Shown here: one piece after another, positions 29,059-39,800 of the stretch
Layout of the letters: the number at the start of each line of letters is the position of its first letter
How positions within the stretch are numbered: the stretch's first letter is position 1
From: Scheffersomyces stipitis CBS 6054
Lineage: Eukaryota; Ascomycota; Pichiomycetes; Serinales; Debaryomycetaceae
NCBI RefSeq assembly: GCF_000209165.1
Contig: NC_009048.1
Coordinates: 434,001 to 498,000, forward strand
DNA length: 64,000 nt
Direction of reading: 5' to 3'
The notes under the pieces: generated by a model
What the model was told of the DNA's origin: nothing
The model's input: the letters and a program-made list of their open reading frames with translations, nothing else
Databases searched by the model: none
Program-made: the position numbers and the translations under genes

Positions 29059-30939
29059 TTACTCATCGTCATCCAACCATCCCTTGGATCTTTCTACTGC
29101 CCTTTCCCATCTCTTCCAGAGCTTTCTTCTTTCTAGATCTGGCAACTCTGCCTTAAATGTATTGTCAGTGTTGCCCTGGATCTTTTCTATAACATCGTCG
29201 AGGTCTTTCCAGACTCTGTCTTCAGGATTTTCAAAAGCCAAACCAGCTGCAATGGCAGCCCCCAAAGCTGTACATTCGGAAATGGCCGCTCTCTTGACGG
29301 CAACACAGGGCCCTAAGATATCTGCTTGGATTTGAAGCACTTCATCTGCTTTAGACATACCTCCATCTACTGCCAATTGCGACAAGATACTGTTTTGGTT
29401 ACCACCGGCTTCTTCCAAGAAATCAGGGGAACCACCAGCATCATCAGCCATGGCTCTGAGAATGGCACGAACTTGGAAACAGACACCTTCTAATGCGGCT
29501 CTGGCGATATGACCAGCAGAAGTGTATTGCGTCATACCAAACAAGGAGCCACGAGCCCCACGATCCCAGTAAGGAGCATACAATCCTGAAAAGGCAGGCA
29601 CAAACACCACACCACCAGAATTGTCTACTTGTGAAGCCAAAGGTCCAATATCGTGTGCATTTTCAATCAACTTCAAGTTGTCTCGCAACCATTGCACGAT
29701 GGAACCAGCAACAGCAATTGAACCTTCCAAAGCATAATGCGGTTTAGATTCTTCTCCCTTCAATGTTGGGAACCAGAACCCTACAGTAGTCAAAGTTCCA
29801 TGCTCCGAAATCAATTTGGTTGAACCGGTATTGTACAACAAGAAACACCCAGTTCCATAAGTACACTTGGCCGAACCAGACTTGAACGCCATTTGTCCTA
29901 CCAAAGAAGCCGACTGATCACCGAGACATCCACAGATAGGTACACCGCTGATAGTCTTCAAGATGTCGTATGCTTCCTGAGTGATTTTGTTGTGGAAACC
30001 CAAGTTGGACAAGATGGGAGCGGAGAACCCACCATAGAATTCAGAACTAGACACGATTTTGGGCAAACGGATCTTGGTTGGATCGATGCCCCAGAACTCC
30101 AATAACTCTTCATCATAGTCTTTGGTTTCAAGGTTCATGAAATATGTTCTCGATGCATTGGTGATATCAGATACAAATGTCTTTTCCCGTGTAAGATGGT
30201 AGATCAACCATGTATCGACTGTTCCGAACATCAAGTTGCCATCACCCTTTTCATACTCTTCTTTGATAACATCATCATTGTCCAAGAGCCATCTCAACTT
30301 GGCTGCAGAGAAATATGTTGAAAGAGGCAAACCAGTTTTTTCTCGTAACTCCTTCTTTTTCTCATCGTCTGTAATCTTCTCCAAATGTTCTACAATCTCG
30401 GCCGTTCTGGTATCTGTCCATGTGATACCACGGCTCAAAGGCTTCCCCGTCTTTCTTGACCACACAATAGTAGTTTCTCTCATGTTGGCAATACCAATAG
30501 CCTTAAGTTTATACTTGATTTTCAAGTCTGGATCCAGGTTGATCTTACGCAACGTGATCAAACAGGCTACCAAACACTGAACGGCATTGGCCAAAATGTG
30601 GACAGGCATACATTCGACCCAGCCAGGTTGGGGGAATCGCAAAGTGGGCCCTACGGAAGAGAGGTTGTTTTCGATCTCTATCTCGTCTGTGATCGAAATA
30701 GCAATACCTTCAGCCGTATAGATGGGCTCATTATGTCTCATCAAAGAAGATCTTCTTCTGAACTGCTCAGTGTTCAGAGACTCCGCTGGACCTTCTGATG
30801 CCGAAGTAGAGTACTCGATCTGACGTTTGGCGATCTCCCTACCATCTTCAGAAAACAATATCACTCTTGTGGAGGTGGTTCCTATATCGATGGACGCTAC
30901 CACAGGATGTGTAGGAGACTTGCTATTACGACGAGGCAT
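29059..30939 (-). CDS. GUT1: Glycerol kinase
   Basis: Phosphorylates glycerol to glycerol-3-phosphate with ATP, the first step of glycerol use through Gut2 at mitochondria. The 626-residue FGGY-family protein shows the phosphate-binding ASIDIGTTSTRVILFSEDGR at the N-terminus, the substrate region MRETTIVWSRKTGKPL and ITWTDTRT, CGCLGDQSASLVGQ, the GSIAVAG block and the C-terminal LAVDGGMSKADEVLQIQADI motif. There is an insert of about 45 residues near 45-95 typical of yeast Gut1 (709 aa in S. cerevisiae). Convergent with the KAST-repeat gene at only about 100 bases. Confidence 0.96.
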   Translation of the reverse strand: MPRRNSKSPTHPVVASIDIGTTSTRVILFSEDGREIAKRQIEYSTSASEGPAESLNTEQFRRRSSLMRHNEPIYTAEGIAISITDEIEIENNLSSVGPTLRFPQPGWVECMPVHILANAVQCLVACLITLRKINLDPDLKIKYKLKAIGIANMRETTIVWSRKTGKPLSRGITWTDTRTAEIVEHLEKITDDEKKKELREKTGLPLSTYFSAAKLRWLLDNDDVIKEEYEKGDGNLMFGTVDTWLIYHLTREKTFVSDITNASRTYFMNLETKDYDEELLEFWGIDPTKIRLPKIVSSSEFYGGFSAPILSNLGFHNKITQEAYDILKTISGVPICGCLGDQSASLVGQMAFKSGSAKCTYGTGCFLLYNTGSTKLISEHGTLTTVGFWFPTLKGEESKPHYALEGSIAVAGSIVQWLRDNLKLIENAHDIGPLASQVDNSGGVVFVPAFSGLYAPYWDRGARGSLFGMTQYTSAGHIARAALEGVCFQVRAILRAMADDAGGSPDFLEEAGGNQNSILSQLAVDGGMSKADEVLQIQADILGPCVAVKRAAISECTALGAAIAAGLAFENPEDRVWKDLDDVIEKIQGNTDNTFKAELPDLERRKLWKRWERAVERSKGWLDDDE

Positions 30940-32128
30940 GGTTATGGGTTATATCTATGGGAAACAAGGAAATGAAAACTTTTAAACCAGTCAGTAGCAA
31001 TTAAATGGAAAGGAAAGCAAATAGTAATCGATTCGATCCGATCCAATCTCTAATAAATTATCAAAAGTCAATTTTCAACCAACTCAATGTGGGGAATCAA
31101 CGCACTCCTGCCCAATTTTCTAACTAATGGGAAGAGAAGACAAAAAAGCAGTCTACGTGGAAAACAGAGATCTATAAACCACAACTCTACAAATGTGGTC
31201 GAATCTACTTCTCCTTTGTTTATATGCCCCCGGGCTTCACAAAGTAGTCGTAAAGATTCTCGGCCCTTCAAGAAGTACACACCGAAAAATATATGGGGAA
31301 ACGAATTTTGTATGTACAGTGTGAAGGATGTAGAAATCCTTCAATTTTTCACAATGAGACCGCCTGGGGCAACTCGCTCGAGATTACACAGTGTCGGCCC
31401 GCCGCCGCTTCCTGCTCGCTTCATTTAGGTTGCATTCTCGGAATATTCCTCATTGTTACATTGGCTAGTCTCTAGATTTGCTTTCCTTCATAGTAATTTC
31501 TTCAAATGCCTGCTACACAAATTTTCTCTTGAATGCGTGTTTTAGTTCTTGCAGAAGCCGAGACTTCAGAAACGGCAAAGGCGGTTCTCGTACTAGAAAA
31601 GTATCAGACGATCCAGACGGTCCAATCAGACGGTCCAATATCTCCAGAAAGTAGCATATAGAAGGCTGCAACTGTCAAAAGAGATTATAAATAGAACTCG
31701 CCGCTAATCTAGACAGAAATTATTTTCTCTGCTATATTTTTTCTTCAAAATTATTTAGTTCAGTTTATCTTCGAGATTTAGAAATATTTCGTAAATATCT
31801 CACTACAGCTCTTTATAATTTACTAGATTCACGCATTTATTATCGGACTTATACTTCTGTCACTTGTCATAAGGCTCTACTACTGTCAACCTTCTCGAAA
31901 TCCTCTCCCTCTTTGAGACATGCACAGAAGCCTGCTTGACACATTAGACTGTTGTAGTATTATTAAACCTGATATTATTAGTTATACAAAGAGGAATGAA
32001 CAATGTCGATAATGTACACCGTTTGACCGCCTGACCCACCTTTCGAACAATAATTAAAATATTTACAGTATTGTCACCTTTATCTACCTAGTCTGTATCG
32101 AGATCAGCATTGTTCTCTCTATTCTTTT
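30940..32128. other. Intergenic: GUT1 promoter and KCS1 3' flank
   Basis: About 1.2 kb, no gene seen. A GC-rich patch with CCGCCGCC near 31398-31408 and a tandem 13-base duplication at 31615-31640 are the only structure I noted. Confidence 0.55.
31615..31640. repeat. Tandem duplication of CAGACGGTCCAAT
   Basis: Two exact adjacent copies of a 13-base unit, preceded by a partial copy (CAGACGATC, about 31606). It lies about 680 bases upstream of GUT1. Confidence 0.9.
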
Positions 32129-34744
32129 CTACTCTGAAATGCCATCGTCGTCGTCGTACTCAGGGTAGACTACGTTGAATGGGTCACCCTCTTCTAGCAC
32201 TTCGTTGATACCACCGTCTTTAGCGTTGGCCACTTCAGCAAAGTAGTCCAACCATCTGTTTCGATTCATGTAGCTGGACTTGTTCTTTTTCAACACCTCT
32301 AACGCTCCAGCAGCATCTACATACTCGAATCCACTGACAATACGGAAAACAAGCTTGAAGTATGCAATCAAAGACTGGATACCTCGCAAATAGCCCAAAT
32401 CCGCCAAATTCGGATGCGATGGAGGAATAGCCGCATCTTTGTAATCTTCTTCGGAGATTACCGATTGAGCGAAGTCTATGATTCTCACCTTGACATCCTG
32501 ATCGCCAGTCTCGTCACTGTCGTACATCAACAAGATGGAAGAACCGTACATTCTGTAGCCCACCAAGTTGTGGAAAATCCCGTACAACTCGTTAAACTGA
32601 GTGATAAGCCCAGGGATCTTGACTAAGATCGAATAACTGTCTTGGCCGTTGTACAAGAATTTGGCCAAAATCTTACAGAACTGGGCGCCAATCTTGATCC
32701 TTCTGCCAAAGTACTTGTCCTTTGAAAAATATGTACTCTGTAGGTGTGCTTCGTTACTGCTAGAGCTGTCTGGCTTCTTGGAAAGTTGCAATCCACAGAT
32801 TCTCACTCCAAGACGCCGTGAAGTAGTATACATACATTTGCTTCGCTGTGATTTCTGCTTGGAGCGACCTGCCTCGATCCCGTACTGGCGCGTACCCATC
32901 TTCAAATCAAGAACACATGGCGTTTTCATGTTAGTCGTGAGATCTTCCAACAAAATAAACCGCTCAAAACGGGTGTGCTTACGAAGAATCGGAGCCGAAG
33001 TGCTAGTCGTTGGAGTTCCAGGTACTGGTGGCTCTGAAGGGTTCATATTAGGCGATACTACACAGGATGAGTCCAGATGCTTTCCATTTGCCAATTCTTC
33101 ATCGTCCATGGTGAAGATGCTGTCATCATTATTAGTGGTTGTGTTTTGTAATTGTGGTTGGAATACTTCCTGTAAGACTTGAACCTGCAAATCAGTATTT
33201 ACGGAAGTGGATCCGAGATTGTTGCTGGCTCTAGTGTGAAAATGGGAAGAGGTGACCGAAGAAGAGGCTGAATTCTCCCCAGGAAGCAAGCTGTTATGGA
33301 TACTATTATGAATGCTGTTGTGGAAACTGTTGTGGAAGCTTCCAGCGGTTCCATCCAAGTACATATCGGCTACGGGAGATGGCAACGAACTGGAATACTT
33401 TTTCCAGAGCGAGTCGGGAATTATATGCTTATTATCGTCCAACACCACTTCTGGAGGGAATTCGTCTTCCTCTTCAGAAGCTATTAGATGGCTCCTATTG
33501 TTACTATTTCCATTACTCATATTGTATTTGCCAGCTTCCAGTAATCGATTACTAGAACACTTTCTCGATCTAGAAAGTCCGCAATCCTTTCCATGGTTCA
33601 TATGATCACTTTGGATATCAGTAGACGAGTTTTCAGTAATCATGCTGGAGTATCGAACATTCAAGACGCCAATGTATTTCGGCATGAAGTTCAACAACTC
33701 TGGGTGTCGCAACTCGATCGTCTCGTAGAACAAGTTTTCACGATTGACCAAAGCTTTGCAGACTGCTCTTTTGGAAAAGCTGAAAATGGCAGTATGACCG
33801 CCCACTTTGTTCTTAAATGGACGCAATTCTACTGCCAACGGGAACAATTCATTCTGTTCGCTGTTGGGGACCTGAGTCTCACGTGGATGAAGAAGATTGG
33901 GATCTGCAATATCCGTTTCCAGCTTGGGCTTCATATCTTCCAATGCTGGCGATGACGATTTCGACAAGCTGATCAACGTCTTCTCAATCTCTACAAGTTT
34001 GCTCTTTTCCGTCGACTCGCTCACGTTCATGATTTTGGTTATGTTGCCGTTGGAAGAATGGTCAAATTCCAAGTTGGCGGTGAGATGCTGAGTTTGAGCT
34101 ATGATGGCCGTGGGAGAAATAACTGTGGGAGCATGATGACGTCCGTCCCTATGCTCATGATGCTGGTGCAGTGAAGGCGTTTCTGCGATGGGGTCGGCAG
34201 GCGTATGAGGGAAATAGGTCGCTGATGAAACAGGCTCCAAATCGATAGATTTCTGGAGTTCTGGCTGTGATGAATGATCTACTGATGTTAGTGCTGCGTT
34301 CACTACTGCTACTGCATTATTGGACGTCGATGTGGGCAAGGATGTAGAGTTCGATTGGTCGAGACTTTCGAATTGAAGATCATTTCTGAGATCGTTGAGT
34401 TCGTTTCTGAGTTCTTCTTCAGTGTTGATGATACTGTTCGTAGAAGAAGTCATGGTTACAGAAGAGCCGGCAGTGGCTAAACTCGATTGTTTCGACAACG
34501 CTGTCGATGCCGCAAGCTTGCCTTTGACATCTTCGGCTGTTCCCCGAAAGATCCTGAGCGAACGAGCCGCTTTTCGACCCGTAATGGATGAAGAGGGTAA
34601 TGCCAGAGTGACCTCTGTAGATCCCTGAGAATGCGTGCTACCATGACTACCACGATTTCCGGTTATGGTTGGCGACAGTTCCAACGAGGCTTCCGCTAGA
34701 TGGGCTGCGAGCAGCATCGTGGTATCGGTGAATGTTTTTTCCAT
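32129..34744 (-). CDS. KCS1: Inositol hexakisphosphate kinase Kcs1
   Basis: Makes 5-PP-InsP5 (InsP7) from InsP6, a signal for phosphate homeostasis through SPX-domain proteins. 871 residues. The first about 300 are Ser/Thr-rich and disordered, followed by a conserved HTAIFSFSKRAVCKAL block and ELLNFMPKYIGVL. The catalytic domain is C-terminal: RFILLEDLT, the IPK signature PCVLDLKMG (about residues 607-615), GRRIKIGAQFCKILAKFLYNG, SSILLMYDSD, and the metal-binding IIDFAQS (about 753-759). S. cerevisiae Kcs1 is 1050 residues; the difference is in the N-terminal region. Confidence 0.95.
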   Translation of the reverse strand: MEKTFTDTTMLLAAHLAEASLELSPTITGNRGSHGSTHSQGSTEVTLALPSSSITGRKAARSLRIFRGTAEDVKGKLAASTALSKQSSLATAGSSVTMTSSTNSIINTEEELRNELNDLRNDLQFESLDQSNSTSLPTSTSNNAVAVVNAALTSVDHSSQPELQKSIDLEPVSSATYFPHTPADPIAETPSLHQHHEHRDGRHHAPTVISPTAIIAQTQHLTANLEFDHSSNGNITKIMNVSESTEKSKLVEIEKTLISLSKSSSPALEDMKPKLETDIADPNLLHPRETQVPNSEQNELFPLAVELRPFKNKVGGHTAIFSFSKRAVCKALVNRENLFYETIELRHPELLNFMPKYIGVLNVRYSSMITENSSTDIQSDHMNHGKDCGLSRSRKCSSNRLLEAGKYNMSNGNSNNRSHLIASEEEDEFPPEVVLDDNKHIIPDSLWKKYSSSLPSPVADMYLDGTAGSFHNSFHNSIHNSIHNSLLPGENSASSSVTSSHFHTRASNNLGSTSVNTDLQVQVLQEVFQPQLQNTTTNNDDSIFTMDDEELANGKHLDSSCVVSPNMNPSEPPVPGTPTTSTSAPILRKHTRFERFILLEDLTTNMKTPCVLDLKMGTRQYGIEAGRSKQKSQRSKCMYTTSRRLGVRICGLQLSKKPDSSSSNEAHLQSTYFSKDKYFGRRIKIGAQFCKILAKFLYNGQDSYSILVKIPGLITQFNELYGIFHNLVGYRMYGSSILLMYDSDETGDQDVKVRIIDFAQSVISEEDYKDAAIPPSHPNLADLGYLRGIQSLIAYFKLVFRIVSGFEYVDAAGALEVLKKNKSSYMNRNRWLDYFAEVANAKDGGINEVLEEGDPFNVVYPEYDDDDGISE

Positions 34745-37231
34745 TCTGTGCTTTTTGATATTGTTGACCGATACAAAAGACTAGATTAGTGGGACATACA
34801 ACATGAAGGATTGTATAAGTGGTTATGAGGGAGATACTGTTATTGTTGATAGGGTTACAGTGACGAAACGGCAACGATTTGGCAATGTTATATCACGATT
34901 TGTCGCTACAGTCACGCTATAGTAAGGTATGTTGATATAGTTATGCAACTATGTTTATGTGACTATTGTGATATGAATCTTTCAACTTCTTCTCTATAAT
35001 GGTTACGAAGAAGTGCACGAGATCCACTGTCAAAGACGTAATTGGGAGGTTTTGGCCACAAAAAGAGACACACAAGCTGCTCTCGCTGTATATGATAGGC
35101 TAACGCAGTCTGAAAGGAACGTAGCTAAAAATGCGTGCAATACTGGGCTCTATCGCTCGATATGGTTTGCTAATTTGGCAAAAGAACCAGGTGTTTCTAG
35201 TTTTTTTCAAGTAGCTCTGCGGTGCGGATGTTGTGTTTTTATTTAATGTGAATTCTCCAACAGCGGTCCTGTGTACAGCGAAAGTAGATAAGCTTCTCCA
35301 TCCATGGAGCTCAAGAACTAGTTTGAAGTTGCAATAAAAACAAACGAATAGCAAGTCGAGCGAGTTGGGACCAACGAGTCCAGGCTGAGCGCTACCGGGG
35401 CACGTTTGCTTTCCCCAACAAGAAGAAGCTCCACAACAATCACAAACACAATGTGACAAAGGACGCACTCACCAGAGCCACGCATCCTCCATCTCATTTC
35501 TCCGACCAGCTCACCGGTGATACCCCGTGCATCTTTAGTTGTCATATACTGCAACAATCCCAGGGCGCAGGCCCCAAGCGTTTCACTGATTAGCTGGCTG
35601 TATACAGAGGCGATGTTGACCGTTCTGGCAAAGTCAACGTGGTGAACCCTGGGGAAATGAGATGGAACAGCTGTCACGTGTATGGAACAGCGATGGCTAA
35701 CACGGGGATGGTCATGTGACAGGCTGTTCCTAAACATACGGCATATAATGTTCATGTACGGCGATAAGTAGGGACAGGCATTTATGCTTGGGTTATCGAA
35801 GTCACGGCTTGGTCAAATTGAAACATTGCCAATACGGCAGTTTCTACAAGCTTCTAAAGAGATGTGATGATCATTGGGTACTACTTGCTGTGCAAGCAAT
35901 TTCAGAAGTGGCGATCCGGTTTATACTTCAACATATTGGGTGCAAAATTACAAAATATTGTAATAAAGAGGCTGTTGTCTTGATCCCATTTCAAGATAAC
36001 AGGATAGTTTTCTCTTCTGGACTATGGCCTAAGTGCTATTGCTCATATACTATAAGACTCCGAGTAACGGAGATGAAATGACTACTTTGCACAAGGAAGA
36101 TGTAGAATTGAAGAGATGTTTTAGTGTTTCTGATTTCTTTGTGTGTTCACCGCTTCTTTCTTCCTGGTAGGATCAACTGAACAATCGATAGAGCACCAAC
36201 CATTCTCAAATGGTGGAGTAAACTAGTTTAACAAGTGCTGAGCAGAGTGAGTTTCAGTGTATACTGCTTCGATAGCTTTATATTTTTAACACGCACGTTT
36301 TCAACTTAGAGTTGCTTCAAGGAAGTAGTTATTCATGCGATTAAGCAGTTAGAAAATTAGTCTGCCTTTGAGGAATACAAGTCTTTAAGTTCTAGTCTGT
36401 GTATCCAATCACTATACTATGCTTATGCAATGCGAGAGTTAATATTGGATCTGCGAAACAAGCAGCTTCTCTCTATCTACAGCTATCTACAACCTGCTTC
36501 ACGCTTTCATATCTGCTTATCTTACTTACCAGTTTGAATCTACACAACCTTCACCACGCTTCGGGGCCAATGTGTATTTGCTCGTGCATGTATTTTGCTG
36601 CGAAAATCTTTTATTTTCTGAAATTTGTGAAAGATCTGGTTTGACTTGTGTGCAGAAACAAATCTTGATCCCAAATGTCACTCTCAGCACTATTCTTTGC
36701 AAACTGTTTCCCTCAAGCAAAGATTTCACTTTCCAGCAGTGCTAAACCTCTTCTACTGTAGTGTTCGAGGTGTCCTTGGAATGCCAAGTCGAACCATCCA
36801 GGATCTCATCGCTTCATTCTCCTACCTGTATGATGATGTGGTAGCTGAGAATGAGGAGTGCCAAGAGCCAAACAAATTTCAGTAAAAGCAAACGGTATGG
36901 GCCATTTGCACCCAGAGCGTATCCAGCCACATTTCTTTAACACTAGCTGACACCCACCAAAATTGTCATTTCCAGAATATACGTGCCCAAGAACGTGCAG
37001 AGGTCCAGCACGGATAGTATGCAGCCTCTCCATTTGATTTCTCTCGGTAGACAGCTTTGTTCTCTCCCAAAATAGTGCAGCTTGACACAAAAAAATTTTG
37101 TGGCCAAAGATTAACACAAAAGCCTGGTTTCACAGCTGATATAAGAAATTACGATAGCCCCTGGAATTACTGTTCGACTCCGATCTTTGCTGAGTGAAAG
37201 CTGCCGTTGTCGTTGTATATGCTCTGTAGGT
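34745..37231. other. Long divergent upstream region of KCS1 and a GT15 gene
   Basis: About 2.5 kb with no gene I can support. Short ORFs at 35318-35755 (minus), 35788-36081 (plus) and 36806-37117 (minus) lack recognisable families and coding-like codon use. A CACGTG E-box is at 35675-35680. Its length suggests complex regulation of one of the flanking genes. Confidence 0.5.
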
Positions 37232-38665
37232 ATGGTTGCCATGGCCGCAATAACCTCCTACTGGAGACTCCATGTGGTGGTATTCCTTCTTCTCATTCCC
37301 TTTTACGCACTGAAATATGTACGCTTTTCACTTGTACCACTAGATAAGGGAAGATACGGTTTAAGTTTGGAGATTCAAACACGTAAAGGTCGCCAGGAGA
37401 CCGGAGATTCCAAGGTATTTGAAGCTTTTAATGGCGCTGGTGTCGCTTCCGCTATCGACGAATATGGCGAAAACTCTACTACTGACGTTATTGGCACCGT
37501 GGAGAAAACTGTTCTTGATTCTGGATATTCAGACGATGCCGGAAATGGTAAACAGCAAACAGCGGCCTATGACATTTTCCACTGGAACTGGACTTCACCA
37601 GAGCCTCTAGAATCGCTAAAAGACTTTCTCCGGAGTACTTCTTTGGTGCATAAAGTTTCTTCTGAAGTACCATCTCAGATGGTACAGATTCATAAAACCT
37701 CGTCAAAAGATTTCCACAATGGACAAAGAGAAAGGGCCACATTTTTGATTCTTTGTCGAGATGAAGACGTCTATGAACTTCTAGAAACGGTTCAAAATCT
37801 CGAGGACAGATTCAACAGCAAATACAATTATGACTATACATTTTTGAACAATGTGCCTTTCTCCAAAGATTTCATATACTTGTTAGCCTCGCATATCCCC
37901 CTGGGCACCCTCAACTTTGGCTCTGTGGCCGAAAGTCACTGGCAATATCCGTCTTTCATAAACCAGACCCAGGCTCAAATCGTGCGACAGAATTCAGCCC
38001 ATTTTCCATATGGTGATTCAGAAAGCTACCGACACATGTGTCGCTATTTTAGCGGGTTCTTCTACAAGCATCCGTTCCTACAACAATACCAATACTACTG
38101 GCGTGTAGAGCCTGGTGTAAAGTTTTACTGTGATGTCAACTACGACGTGTTCAAGTTCATGAACTCTCACGGGAGGAAATATGGATTCGTTCTTTCATTG
38201 TTTGACTACAGAGACACCTTGCCAACATTGTGGGATCATGTCAAGGACTTCATGGTAGAGAAAGGCATCACAAATCCTCCTTTAATCGATTTGGTAAAGA
38301 ACAATAACGTTTATGAATCCTATAATCTCTGCCATTTCTGGTCCAACTTCGAGATTGCCGATTTGTCCATATTTCGCAATGAAGAATACGAAGAATTGTT
38401 CCAGTATCTTGACGGAAAGGGTGGGTTCTACTACGAGCGATGGGGCGACGCTCCGATCCATACCATGGCAATGTCGTTGTTTCTCCAGAAACACGATCTT
38501 CATTGGTTTAATGACATAGGCTACTACCATGCACCGTACCTCCAGTGTCCACAGGAGTCAGCTACGTTTCTCAAGAACAGATGCAGCTGCAATCCCGACG
38601 ATGACTTCTCGTACGACGATTTGAGTTGCACCAGTCATTTTCTCGACATCATGGGTAATGCCTAA
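37232..38665 (+). CDS. Golgi alpha-1,2-mannosyltransferase of the KRE2/MNT1/KTR family (GT15)
   Basis: Type II Golgi membrane enzyme that transfers mannose from GDP-mannose to O-linked or N-linked glycans. 477 residues from the first ATG; a second ATG is three codons later. Residues about 9-30 (SYWRLHVVVFLLLIPFYALKYV) form the anchor, then a stem region to about 160, then the catalytic domain: ERATFLILCRDEDVYELLETV, PLGTLNFGSVAESHWQYP, YRHMCRYFSGFFYKHP, the GT15 core YYWRVEPGVKFYCDV, and FYYERWGDAPIHTMAMSLF with the proposed catalytic Glu. Which KTR/MNT member it is cannot be decided here. Confidence 0.92.
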   Translation: MVAMAAITSYWRLHVVVFLLLIPFYALKYVRFSLVPLDKGRYGLSLEIQTRKGRQETGDSKVFEAFNGAGVASAIDEYGENSTTDVIGTVEKTVLDSGYSDDAGNGKQQTAAYDIFHWNWTSPEPLESLKDFLRSTSLVHKVSSEVPSQMVQIHKTSSKDFHNGQRERATFLILCRDEDVYELLETVQNLEDRFNSKYNYDYTFLNNVPFSKDFIYLLASHIPLGTLNFGSVAESHWQYPSFINQTQAQIVRQNSAHFPYGDSESYRHMCRYFSGFFYKHPFLQQYQYYWRVEPGVKFYCDVNYDVFKFMNSHGRKYGFVLSLFDYRDTLPTLWDHVKDFMVEKGITNPPLIDLVKNNNVYESYNLCHFWSNFEIADLSIFRNEEYEELFQYLDGKGGFYYERWGDAPIHTMAMSLFLQKHDLHWFNDIGYYHAPYLQCPQESATFLKNRCSCNPDDDFSYDDLSCTSHFLDIMGNA

Positions 38666-39800
38666 AATGTCGGGTAAGATGGTGAGGAAGGATAAGGTAA
38701 AATGGCAGATAATAATGACAGAATAATGAATAAGGCTAGATATGACTGCAGAGTAATTAGAATAATAGACATTAATGCACCATTATGCAGAAAGAAGGGA
38801 AAAGTAGCACTAAGTGGAAACAATGAGAAACAAGGGAAGAGCTTCACCTTTGTTTATAGAAGCTGGAATATCTAGAATACCATAAATACTGCTAATATTG
38901 AAGTTCATACGAGAGTCTAGCAAGCTAATTGCTGCGAAAAAAAAATCGAAAGTGATCGGAACCGAGCTTAAAGGATCAGCTAACTTGGGCTAAGGGGGGA
39001 AAAAATATGAAACGGGGCAGATAGAAGCGTCAAGCCAGACAATGGGAACAATGGACACAAAGAGGAGGAAGGGTCTGGCGACCACAAAGATTAACGTCAG
39101 AAACGTAATGTCAGAAACTTACGTAGGCAAGGGACCAGAAAGCTGTCGCCGATCTACAAATGGGAATTAGATAACGGCTAGTGGCTCCAAGTAGTAGATT
39201 TTGCTAGTGGGAGCTGGTGAGACTTCGTGGGAGGTGGTAGCGAGAGTGCGATTATCAGCCCCCTAACGGTCCGCTGGCAAAAAAATCCCTTACAGCAATA
39301 GCCGAATACTGCAACAGATTGCTACCAGGAATTACTGAAATCAGGTAAGTGAGTAGAGACTCCCACAGACAGTTCCATATCCATCCTACGACCCAACAGA
39401 CTAGATCGTCACAATTAGACGTCTCTAACCCCACAATTCAAATCCCACATCTAGTGAAGAATGAATCGAGGCAGAAAAAAACAGACACGGTCGCACGCAC
39501 TATCAAAAATTAAAATTGGAATACAATTTCCAGCTAAGACCACTATCTTTTCATCTCCAAACACACAATTGAGTCCATACAAATTTGCCAACATCGCCCA
39601 GGACCACAGCATCTTCCTCAGACTGATTAGACGTGTATATCCATCCTGCTTTTCGATCCCCACCGATTCACACGTCTAGTTTGCTCTCACTCTCTCTACT
39701 GAATAATCGGAATCTCGAGCTATACACAACGCAATTTTTCATCTCTCCAACGCTCAAACTTTCCACACAATCCCTTTCTTTTCACATATGTGCTAGGCCA
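38666..39800. other. Intergenic: promoter of the GT71 gene
   Basis: About 1.1 kb upstream of the plus-strand GT71 gene, no gene seen. The last 300 bases are CT-rich on the plus strand, as in a yeast promoter and leader. Confidence 0.55.

Noticed and set aside
32649..33182. 177-residue plus-strand ORF inside KCS1
   Set aside because: Antisense to the conserved IPK catalytic region; shadow.
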